The position numbers and the translations under genes are program-made. This document shows positions 20,909-29,932 of a stretch of 64,000 bases of DNA, piece after piece. The DNA comes from Kondoa malvinella. Lineage: Eukaryota; Basidiomycota; Agaricostilbomycetes; Agaricostilbales; Kondoaceae. The notes beneath the pieces are model-generated. The model worked only from the letters and a program-made list of their open reading frames with translations, was not told the DNA's origin and ran no database searches. The stretch covers positions 372,001-436,000 of the forward strand of contig BCIM01000006.1 in assembly GCA_039545315.1 (NCBI GenBank), read 5' to 3'. The first letter of the stretch is position 1, and the number at the start of each line of letters is the position of its first letter.

Positions 20909-23456
20909 ATGTCCGGACAGACGTCAAGTCATTCCAACCAAGGGCCTCACAGCTCGTCTCAACGAGGGGATCCAGCTGAGCAGAAGCTGGCAGCCGAGTT
21001 CACGCACGGCAACTTCACGCAGGTCGATAACTTGCAAGCGTTGCTGCAGGTTCTGGCTGGGAGAGGCGTTCCGACATATCCGCTGGAGCAGCGTTCCCAC
21101 GCTATTGACAAGGCCACAGTCAAGGCACTGAATGTGCATCTCAACAGCAAAGTCCTTGCATACAAGTCTGCCTTTTGCGACGTCCTAAGTGACTCGGTGC
21201 GTCTTACAGCGAAGCGAACAATCGTTGTGCACGTCTCACAGTCCTATCAGATCCCGTCTCTGGAAGATCGCAAGTTCAGCGCTGCCTTTGCAGGCAAGGC
21301 TCTGCCCTTGACTCGACAAAGCACCAAAGCGACGCAACCCGACATTGTAGGCTACCAAGGGTCTCCTCTCAAGAATTACGCGGATTCCCTCTTTGTTGGC
21401 GAATTGACTCGCTCAGAGATGACCTCGCTTTCCTTCCGCATCGAGAATGCAGAGCGATACTCGCAGCCAGTCATCGAAGTTGGGCAAGGAAGAAACAAGT
21501 ACTTCCAGACCCTATATACTTGCAGCGACATCTTGCGACACCGTCCTTTCTCATCCGTCGTATTCGCTTTCTTGTTCACCAAGGAGATTTTCACCTTCTT
21601 TGCATATACCAGAGAAGACATCATCTTCTTCGAGATCAACGAATGGTACAAAGACAAATTCACAGACGTGATGGACGCAATGTGCTACCTCGTTTCGATA
21701 CCTCTGGGAGCTCTTGCTGGTTTGCCAACTTTCCAAATGCGTTCTGGACACGAAGCCTTCAAGAATGTCGTACTGGCGCAGTGTTGCGACTTGGCCGATC
21801 CGACATGGAAGATGTTCGCGCATCACAACCGAAATTTTGGCCGCTCCACTGCTGTCTACCGGACCGATACACCTGGTAAGCGCGATCAAATCATCAAATT
21901 CGCCCACTTAGCCACCCAACACCACAAACGATTTGAAGATCCGGTGAAAGAGTTCCCTGTCCCGACCGAAGTCCTCGTGATGCAGCACTTGAAGGAAGTG
22001 TTTGACGGTCCAGCATCATCTTCTTTGCAAGAGTTCAGGTCGAGGTTCCCGAGATTAGAGGCGTGGGCGGTTGTGCCTAGAAGAACGTATCCGGTTGAGC
22101 AGACTGAAAAGCCATCAACAGAGCCTGAAAGAGAACTTTACGCCATTCTCATGTCGGGTGCTGGTCGTTGCATTGGGAGGAAGTCGATCAAGGGTGTTCT
22201 AGCGACGTTCGAGTTCTTGATCGATGTTTTTGAGAGTGGGTACTTTTGCTTGACCTTCGTACAGAAGATCATTCTGACAGCTCGGCAGCTAATGGCTCGA
22301 TGAATGGGCTTGGGATTGCGCATCGAGACATCTCGCCTGGCAATATACTGGTTCGCGATTCGGACGACGAAAATCCAGACTTCCCTAAGTGTATGGTCAT
22401 CGACTTTGATGCATCAAGCTTGGTGACACCTGGGTCAGAAGGAAGGCTCAGGCCTTTGGAATCGTTTTGGAAGATGGATGGAGAATTGAAGAACGCACCC
22501 ATTACTGTTAGTCGTACGCGCGGCTTGCCGATGGAAAAGGACTGATTACATCTGATCTGCACCAGGCTACTTCCTCATGTATGGCCTACGCCGTCACTAA
22601 AGCTAGCCACGATCCAGCATACTGCTTCCACCCTCGTCAGGATTGCGAATCATGCATCTACCTCCTGCTTGAAATTTTGCACGATGTGCTGCTAGATCGG
22701 CCGCTTTTTAAGGTCAAGACGGTTAAGCACGCCCCATCGCCCCGCCTTGCATCAACTGCCTCTTCGACTGGATCGAAACAACGTCCTTCCACAAGCAGCA
22801 TCAAGACTAGATCATCTTTCAGACGGGCAGCAGCATTAGCAGAAGGGTCAGCAACAAGTCCGCCAACATCACCCACTGATCTCTTGGTCTCGCCTTTTGC
22901 GTCGCTCGGAATGGACAACGGTACTAGGCCTAGTCTGTTAATCTCGCACGATACGCCAACGCGGGAACAGGATCACGAATTGAAAGTACCGAATGTTGAC
23001 AACAGCAACGAACAAATCTACAGCTCGCGACAGCCAAGGCTTTCGCACCGAGAAGACAACCTGAAGAAATTTGGCGAGATAATGGAAGCTCTAGTCGCTC
23101 GCGCAAAGCTTAAAGCTCGCTCTAAAAGCTATGAAATCGTGATCGAGTTCCTCGGCACCTTGCAACTAAGCCGTATATTGCCAACAGGGCCTCTAGAGCA
23201 GTTTTATTGGCAAGAAATCGCTAGAGGACGACGTCCTCGTCCTGGTGTGCAAGAATTCTGTCAAGGCGAGAATGAGAACTGGCTGGTGGCACTGCAAGAA
23301 ATAATCCAGTCGCTGAAGGACACCGTGAAGCAGCTGCGAGATTGTGGGGAATCTCTGGAGGTTTGGAATGACTGGGGTGAGCTGTTGTCAGCTTGGAGAC
23401 TTACCTCGACTCATCCACTTCTGCTTCAGATGCTCCAAAACAGGACAGTACTGTAG
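20909..23456 (+). CDS. FunK1-type fungal protein kinase
   Basis: Member of the fungal-type protein kinase family expanded in basidiomycetes. The start at 20909 is MSGQTSSHSNQGPHSSSQRG. The N-terminal half holds the nucleotide-lobe region, including PDIVGYQGSPLKNYADSL and FFEINEWYKDKF. The catalytic loop is GIAHRDISPGNILV, followed by MVIDFDASSLV in place of a DFG, as is usual for FunK1. A 29-base intron (22236-22264) is needed just before the catalytic loop, and another of about 58 bases (GTTAGT...CACCAG) after NAPIT. The kinase end is CMAYAVTKASHDPAY and CESCIYLLLEILHD, with a long Ser/Thr-rich insert near 22750-22990. All key catalytic residues are present. The cellular role of this family is unknown, and substrates cannot be inferred. 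Confidence 0.85.
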
Positions 23457-23519
23457 TTCAGCAAGGATGAGGGCTGTTGTTGGCCTTTGAGGTGAGTTGT
23501 TATCGCTCTCCAGTACCTA

Positions 23520-23925
23520 GATATCGGTGGTTTGACCAGTCGCGGCAGCCTCGAGTATTGTCCAGAGCAAGTCTTCAACGCAATTTCAAGATCAACTATT
23601 CACTTCCGTAAAGCCTCGTCATCCTCGATGCTCGAATGTCAACCTCATACTGCTGGACAAGCTATTGGCAGAGGTCTACATCGTGCTTCGAGATTGGCAG
23701 AGTAAGGGGCACAAGAAGGTTTTGTTTGGCATCATCAATCAAGAGACGGAACCAACGAGGAAAGCGATCATGCTCGATTTCTGGATCTCAAAGGGACTGG
23801 GTGATGATTTGTGAAGCTAGTATTTACTGAATATTAGATTATTCAGCCAATTCCGCTTTCGAGTCGCTATATGAACGCCTCAACGCTCCAGCTTCCCTTC
23901 GCATCGCATCGCTTTTCATGCATAC
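23520..23925 (+). pseudogene. Duplicated 3' end of the Pex8-like gene with its downstream flank
   Basis: The bases from about 23625 to 23815 are a near copy of 19370-19556, with roughly ten differences by eye, including the same end DFWISKGLGDDL and stop. Weaker similarity extends upstream to about 23530 but is frame-broken. Downstream similarity continues through the 3' flank into the tail of the GNAT-like gene (CTCCAGCTTCCCTTCG). About 1 kb of the GNAT-like gene is absent from this copy. No start codon or upstream exons are present, so it is a pseudogene fragment. Confidence 0.75.
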
Positions 23926-23934
23926 AGATTGGAA

Positions 23935-24091
23935 ACAAGCTTCTGTGCGACTGCAGCATAGGTAGCTAGAGAGCAACCATCAGGTACTCATCAGGTACTT
24001 ATGACGCGACTTCTTTGTTGTTTTTCAAGACAGGTCATCTTGACATTGAACCGCGAGCCCGGAGTCGAGACAGAAGACTCCCTTGCTAGCT
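23935..24091 (+). promoter_or_regulatory. Duplicated promoter (copy B) in front of DUF7918 gene 1
   Basis: Diverged copy of 20735-20880. In copy A the segment lies before the FunK1 gene; here it ends exactly at the start codon of an unrelated gene. It also contains a small internal tandem repeat, CATCAGGTACT twice, near 23980-24000. Confidence 0.6.
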
Positions 24092-25455
24092 ATGCCATCG
24101 ATTCAGAGCACCCTCACGAATGCGCATGTCAACGTCTCCCGAGTGAAAACCCAAGAGTATTCCGTGCAGGTCGACGGCGCGCTGAACAAGGCATCCTGCT
24201 TCGTGGAGTCTGTCGAGTCCAAGCCGTTCGAGATTTGTCTGCGTACAGACATTCAGACCGTTGCTTGCAAGGTGTTACTGGATGGTGAAGAGCAAGTGAG
24301 CTAGTCTCGCGCAGTAACGCGAAAAGGCATCGAGCTCACATGCTATACAGGCTGTACAGCTTGTCAGAGCAGGAGAAAGGTGTACTGGAAGAGGTCGCAG
24401 CATTGTAGGCAATCAGCTCGTACCTTTCCAATTTACCAAGTATGTCAGTTATTTCCCTTGTAAACATGTGCTAATTCCTTTGAAAACAGGATTGCTTTGA
24501 CCGTACGTAGAGACGTGCAATCATGGCGCGCCCGTGGCTAATACAACATCATGAAGGACGACGACGATGAAGCTTGTCAATCAGAGCAGGTTGTCAAAAA
24601 CCTGGGCACGAGTGAGCACGTAAATAATTTGTGCTTTCTTCTTCACTCATGCTGGCCATGTGTAGTCGTTCTTGAGGTCCGCCGTGTCGTTGAAGTGGTA
24701 AGGTCTGCCTTCGCTGCTTGACTCGCCTGAGATCCAGGCCACACTAGGGTTACAGCAATGCTCCGAGCAGGTCTTATGATGCACCGACTGCACGCTCTTT
24801 CCACGAAAAGTCAAAGAAAGCGCAACTTGCACAGACGTGCGTTCCTTTTCTGCGTTATGAAGAGGAAGCGTCTCAAGGCAGATCAGGGCCGGATTTGGAG
24901 CGGCAGAGTATTCAGCCCCTGGTGCTTCAGTCGCATGCAATTGGATCGATCCGACCTATGGCCCTGCTTGGTGTACTTATACCTTCACCTACCGCGATAA
25001 TGGTGTGGATTCTTCCATTATTGAAAATCTAGTCTTACCAGTTGACACAGACTTTCTTGAAATACACGGGCACAAGCAATTAACCGCTCGACCAGCTAGA
25101 GTTGTCGATACTTACAGTCCGCAACTGCAAGCTGGTCCATCTAGGCCAAATAAGCGTCCTGCACCTGAAGCTTCTGGATCTCGCTCAAAGTCGCCGAAGG
25201 AGACTGAAGATCAGGTCAGTACTAATCAGGGTTGTTCGGCATGTCTGATGGTACGTGCAGAAAACCATTCGAATGTTGCGAGAAGAGAATGCTCGTCTTA
25301 AACGCGTCAAAGTTGAAGGCGGTATCGTCAAGAAGGAGCCGGTAGCGAAGAAGGAACCACCTGCAAAGAAGAAGCCAGAGGTGAGTCTTCTTGTACTGGG
25401 GACCGACTCTAGCCAACATCTCGCCTAGATCATCGAGCTTAGTGATTCTGATTGA
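24092..25455 (+). CDS. DUF7918-type protein 1 with C-terminal SUMO-interacting motif
   Basis: The start at 24092 is MPSIQSTLTNAHVNV. Spliced exons give QEYSVQVDGALNKASCFVES, KVLLDGEEQ, VQLVRAGERCTGRGR, VPFQFTK and IALT, then LGTIVLEVRRVVEV, FHEKSKKAQLAQT and GFGAAEYSAPG, and finally NWIDPTYGPAWCTYTFTYRD and DFLEIHGHK. This is the layout of basidiomycete DUF7918 proteins: an N-terminal beta-rich domain with a conserved C-x(2)-S, an LGTIxxEVxRV strand and a late IDP...YxFxYR segment. A short coiled coil, RMLREENARLKRVKVE, and Lys/Glu-rich sequence precede the end IIELSDSD with the stop at 25453-25455. About nine introns are at the same places as in the paralogue downstream. Molecular function is unknown. 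Confidence 0.75.
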
Positions 25456-25679
25456 TGTTGTTCTGAGATTCGTGTCAAGGGTTCGTCGTTGCATGTATAT
25501 ACGATTTGGACATTGAACGGTGCATACCAGAGTCTGCATTCGTCTTGTTCCGTGTCTTAATGACGCGAAGCTTGTTTACTAAAAACAACGAGGACCTCAC
25601 ATTCTCTAGACCTTCTGGGCTTGATACCGACACGAGCAGGCTCTGCTCGCGCACGCTCCAAAGTTCCGCCTGTGGAAGC

Positions 25680-27046
25680 ATGCCGTCGCTGCCTAGGTCA
25701 GAAACGTCTGCCTGGGTTGAAGTAGGAGGAAGCCGCGCAGAAGAATACTCTGTGACGAATAGCGAAGCTCAAGCCGCATCATGTCACATTGAAGCAGTAC
25801 AAAATCAAGAATTCGTTGTGAGAGGGGTGTCGCAAACCTCAGGCGTCATGTGGAAGCTCATTGTGGATGGAGAAGAGCAGGTCTCGCATTATGCTGGCCC
25901 TTTCAGAAACTCTGCTGACGTCTGATCAACAGGATGAAGTGTATTGGTCGCCAGGAAAGATTGGCATCTTTAGAGGACGTCCTATTGGTGCATCGGAATT
26001 AAGACCATTTCTCTTTACCAAGTTTGTGCTCCTTCCTTTCCATATCAGTCTACGACGGCTCACAACTCTCTTAGAATCGCTTTGACGGACGATGAAGAGA
26101 TTGCTTGTCAGGAGGAGAAAATCGTCAAGCATCTCGGTTCAAGTGAGGTGTAGTCGAACAGACCGCTGGACATCTTCTGATGACAGAATGCTAGTTCAAC
26201 TGGAATTACGTCGCGTATTGAAAATCGTCTGGCCGCCTTTTCTGGCCATGCATGTGTCTGATATGTCCCAGATAGGCCGGCTCGACAACTCAGGGATGGA
26301 ATTCTACCTATGGAGATCCGTCTCTTCGGACTTTCCACGAGGCAAACAAGAAAGCAGCGCTTTCGTCGACGTGAGACTGCCAGCCATCGAACCCCGCCGG
26401 TGCTGATTCATCCTTACAGGGGCGGTTTCGGCGCTTTGAGAAGTCGCAATCCGGGCACCAAATCAAAATTCACCTATATTGATGCGAAAACCAGACCGCC
26501 GTGGTGGTAAGCCGTTCTTGACAATGCTCGTTCTTCCGACTTATCAAGTATCAGTACCTATACCTTTTATTACCGTGACAAAGGTGAAGCTGCCCATCAA
26601 TGCCAACGTCAACACCACTAAACAGAGCTCGTAGACTTTCTCGAACTTCACGGTCATAAGGAACCCACTGTCAGACCTGCAGAACCTTCAGCTGCGCCTC
26701 AAGCTGGTCCTTCTCGCACGCGAGCTGCAAACGAGGCTATCGGACCTGACGATGATGCTGCTCGTGCCGCCGAACGAGTATGGCTTCGTATGTCTCGCTC
26801 TGCACCAGCTGACTCGAGATCGTGCCAGAGGGACATGCAGGAGCTGCGAGAAGAGAATGAACGTCTGAGGAAAAGGGTCAAGCTTGAGGTGAAAGAGGAA
26901 TCACAGGTCAAGGAGAGCAGCATCGCTGCAGGTCCTTCGAAGAGTAAAGAGGTGCGTCCCTTTCCTGCTGTATCTTATCAGGCTTCTCTGATAGACCATC
27001 TACCCAGTCTGGCGTGATCGATTTGACTTTGTCTGATGATGATTGA
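25680..27046 (+). CDS. DUF7918-type protein 2, tandem paralogue with SIM tail
   Basis: The start at 25680 is MPSLPRSETSAWVEV. Exons mirror gene 1: AEEYSVTNSEAQAASCHIEA, KLIVDGEEQ, LRPFLFTK, IALTDDEEIACQEEKIVKHL, LGSIQLELRRVLKI, GWNSTYGDPSLRTFHEANKK, GGFGALRSRNPGTKSKFTYI, DFLELHGHKE. A coiled coil (QELREENERLRKRVKLEVKE) and the end SGVIDLTLSDDD follow, with the stop at 27044-27046. VIDLT plus acidic residues is a textbook SUMO-interacting motif. Every intron of gene 1 has a counterpart here, so the pair arose by tandem duplication of a spliced gene. Identity outside the motifs is low, so the duplication is not recent. Confidence 0.75.
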
Positions 27047-27268
27047 TCGATTGTTGGGACCCATGGGATCAAGAGAACACTGTAACAATACCAACCATCC
27101 GGATTACCAAACAATCATTTCATTAATTGTAACCATGCAAACCCTCAGGTCTATTCAACGAAATCCCCCTTACTCTTGTCATATCAAACAGCAGCGGACA
27201 GAGTAAGGCTAGTCAAGAAGCACCTGAGCAGCCTCTTTAGCTGCAGGCAGTGAAGAGCGCCGAAGGAC

Positions 27269-27705
27269 TCACTCTTCCCCTTCGATCGGCTCAAACTTCA
27301 GACAAGACGGTACCTCAACGACCACAGGCACGCTCTTCATCCTATAATGTCTGACACCACCTCCCTTTCCACTATTCTTCTTCTGTACTCGACACGCGAG
27401 GTTTCCACTATTTCGGTCATTAGCTTTCCCGTGAACAAGCTATACTACCGAAAGACCGCACGACATGGCTTCTCCTTCTACCCATAAAGAAACAGGCTTG
27501 CCGACCATTGGCAAAGGAATGTCGAGATTCGTCGAAGTGACATTGGCAGAAGCTGTTCCTTGGCCGCATTCTGTGCCGGACTCTGCAAGATGTTTCGGAT
27601 CAGACACCACACCACTGCAAAGAGGCGAGAATACGTACAGCCGACATACCAAAAGGCGTTTGCTGATGATAGAAGGGCGAGCAAGGGAAGAATGGTGACG
27701 AGCAT
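27269..27705 (-). CDS. Small secreted cysteine-containing protein (115 aa)
   Basis: The ATG complementary to 27703-27705 opens a signal peptide, MLVTILPLLALLSSANAF. A 35-base intron (27615-27649, GTATGT...TTGCAG) joins to CGVVSDPKHLAESGTECGQG. A 54-base intron (27408-27461, GTGCGG...AAATAG with a CTAATGAC branch) joins WVEGEAMS to GNLACRVQKKNSGKGG. The end is VEVPSCLKFEPIEGEE. The mature protein has four cysteines, enough for two disulfides, one N-glycosylation sequon (NVT), and a length typical of fungal small secreted proteins. No homologue is recognised. Exon lengths of 56, 153 and 139 bases sum to a whole number of codons, which supports the model. Confidence 0.65.
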
Positions 27706-27905
27706 GTCGAAAATGCTTATTGATTGGGGTAAGGAGAGAAGAAGAAAAGCCAAAGAGAGAAAGAGCAAGAGATGTGTGCCAGAATGACCGCTCTGTACAG
27801 CGTCTAAGCATGTCAGAGGAGGTCTTCTAGATCCGATTTCGGAGCTTACGGCTGAGCAGAGGGGAAAGGAAGTCACTTTCTGAACGAAAGGGAACTATTT
27901 TTACA

Positions 27906-28553
27906 TTAGGCGTTAGGTATCCTTACAAACACTAACGCATCAGTCATGGTACACCGGTGGAAGAGTGTTTGTCAGGCTAACGAGCTCGATGAGCACAAGA
28001 CCCAAAAAAAAGTTAGAGAACGAGACGCACCCATCTTGCCTCCGCAACTCTTCAGCGATTACCGGGAGACTAGAGCCCATAGTGACCGTCCACTCGTGGT
28101 CTAGCCGAACAAGTGCTAAGAGCGGTCCATCTACGAGCTCGGCGTAGGGCAGGAGTATCTGTGTTACGCATGAGACGACTCCGTACTCTCTCGCGAAGCA
28201 ACTCACACTAGCTGAAGATTCCTTCTTCAAGATGTAGTAAAGCATAACTAGTGGTAGCCGCCGGGTTAGCCGCGCTAAGTTGTTCAGCCAGCGAAACATG
28301 AACGAACGACTATACGCCAACCACTGCCAAGGCGGTTTTCAGTCATGCAAAGCCTATCGTAATGAAAGAATTCCTACTCACGGTATACTGAGTTAATGGA
28401 TGCTCAGTCTGTATGCCTTCATCCCACTCGGAGCGGAATCGCTGCGTTATCTCAATCGCCCTGTCCAGCTCTGCCCGGACTGCCTTGGAGCTGACCTTCA
28501 CGCTTCTGATAGAGAAATATTTTGTCGTCCTTGTCGTAGGATACTGTATTCAT
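27906..28553 (-). CDS. Unidentified protein with a basic hydrophobic centre
   Basis: Three exons join cleanly: RAELDRAIEITQRFRSEWDE with LTQYT, then WLAYSRSFMFRWLNNLARL with LVMLYYILKKESSAS, then ILLPYAELVDGPLLALVRLD with SSLPVIAEELRRQDG. A last short exon follows, with the stop at about 27906-27908. Introns have GTGAGT or GTGCGT donors. The 5' end is uncertain: the only nearby ATG (28551-28553) requires a 22-base intron or an unseen upstream exon. No domain is recognised. Confidence 0.45.
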
Positions 28554-28715
28554 TTCAATATTTGACGGTGGTTGAGACTCCAAAGCGAACGAGATGGCTG
28601 AAGACAATGGCTAGATACCAGGCACACACCCGAGCTGGAATGTCTAAACAATTTTGACACACACAGTCGCACTTTCGCGTCACGAATCAATCATTGACTA
28701 CGGACCACCAACAAC

Positions 28716-29859
28716 ATGAGTGATGCTGCAACCGCTGTCAGCTTCAAGAAACGAGGGAAACGTCCTCAAGGCATCCGCAGCAAAGCAGAGAGCGATCCTG
28801 TCGATGCTCCGGCGGCAGACGAAGCTGAGTGCGCTTGTTCGACATGGTCGACACTGGACATGCGCTGATACAGTGTTGCGCAGATCAATGGTCGCTGATC
28901 TACTGGCCTTGCGAAGGATCAAACAAGCGGACAGGCAAGCTGCTGGTATAGACACAGCCAGGTTGAATGCTGGGGAAAGCGATAGACCTTCCAAGAAGCG
29001 CAAGACATCGACAGGCGAGGAAGGGGAACTCCAACCTGGTATGCGACGATCAGGAGACCAGAAAGCACCGGAAGAGGTAGAAGCAGAAGACGAGGATGGT
29101 TCAGCTGCTTTGACCAAGAAATTGGTGCAGAGTTCAAACTTCACGCAACAGACGAATGTCGTTGATGTGGATAAGCATATGATGGCTTTTATTGAGGACG
29201 AGTTGAAGAAGCGGAGAGCAAAAAGTGGGCTAGGGCAGGACTTTGATACGGCAAAGGAAATCAAAAAGCTTGATCCAAGAGATGAACTGTATAGCATTGC
29301 AGAACAATATCGCATACAGACCAAGCCGTACGTGTATCCCCTCCCCCACTCTATGCTCCTACTAACACCTTTTACAGTCTTCCAGAAGGCAACGTTACGC
29401 TTTCTACAGCCATGTTGACCGCTATTCCGGAAGTAGACCTAGGCATCGACAACAGACTCAAGAACATAGAAGAAACAGAGAAAGCCAAACGAGCCCTCTT
29501 TGAACGCCAACAAGCAGACGCAGCTCGTCAAGTAACGAAAGCAGAAGTCGAAGCCGATAATTATGCTGCTTCTCGATTTTACCGAGCGCCTGTCCAGGCC
29601 AACTATGCAAACAATACCAATTTCAGCGATGCGGAGACCTTGAGGTTGGCTAGGGAAGCTGCCGCCAGAGGGGAGATTGATGGGTTCGAGATGGTCAGTG
29701 CTGGGCAGTCGAATACCAGGCAGACGGCGAGCGATGAGACGGTTGTCGCGAGGTTCAAAGCCAGGACGGCAGGTCATAATCCGAGGTATGCTTCCTGTTT
29801 ACATCCGTTCGTCGCATCCTGATCGCATGAGCAGGTCGAAAGTGGTCTACGAGCGGTAG
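28716..29859 (+). CDS. TLS1: Tls1/C9orf78 (HCA59) family spliceosome-associated protein
   Basis: Nuclear protein that binds the Brr2 helicase region of the spliceosome; in fission yeast it affects telomere silencing through splicing of shelterin transcripts. The start at 28716 is MSDAATAVSFKKRGKRPQG, and the intron at 28829-28883 joins ADEAE to SMVADLLALRRIKQADRQA. The family landmarks are VDKHMMAFIEDELKKRR, DPRDELYSIAEQYRIQTKP, then after a short intron LPEGNVTLSTAMLTAIPEVD and LGIDNRLKNIEETEKAKR. A last intron beginning at 29786 and ending 29834 gives the end GHNPRSKVVYER. Length and motif order match the family. It is convergent with the UBLCP1 gene, with 73 bp between stops. Confidence 0.9.
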
Positions 29860-29932
29860 ACAGTGTACACGGTTGTATTATATGCAAAGTACATCGAATG
29901 GGGGTATATGCTACATATCCTTCTGATCAAAC

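Noticed and set aside
22258..22303. FunK1 kinase truncated before its catalytic loop
   Set aside because: The continuous frame stops at 22303, but removing 29 bases at 22236-22264 leads into HRDISPGN and DFD motifs, so truncation is unlikely.
24647..25000. Apparent frameshift in DUF7918 gene 1 after HEKSKKAQLAQT
   Set aside because: A 50-base intron ending ATCAG restores GFGAAEYSAPG in frame and matches the intron at the same place in the paralogue.
26092..26510. Several plus-strand frames suggesting that DUF7918 gene 2 is broken
   Set aside because: All breaks are explained by introns at the same positions as in gene 1, so the gene is intact.
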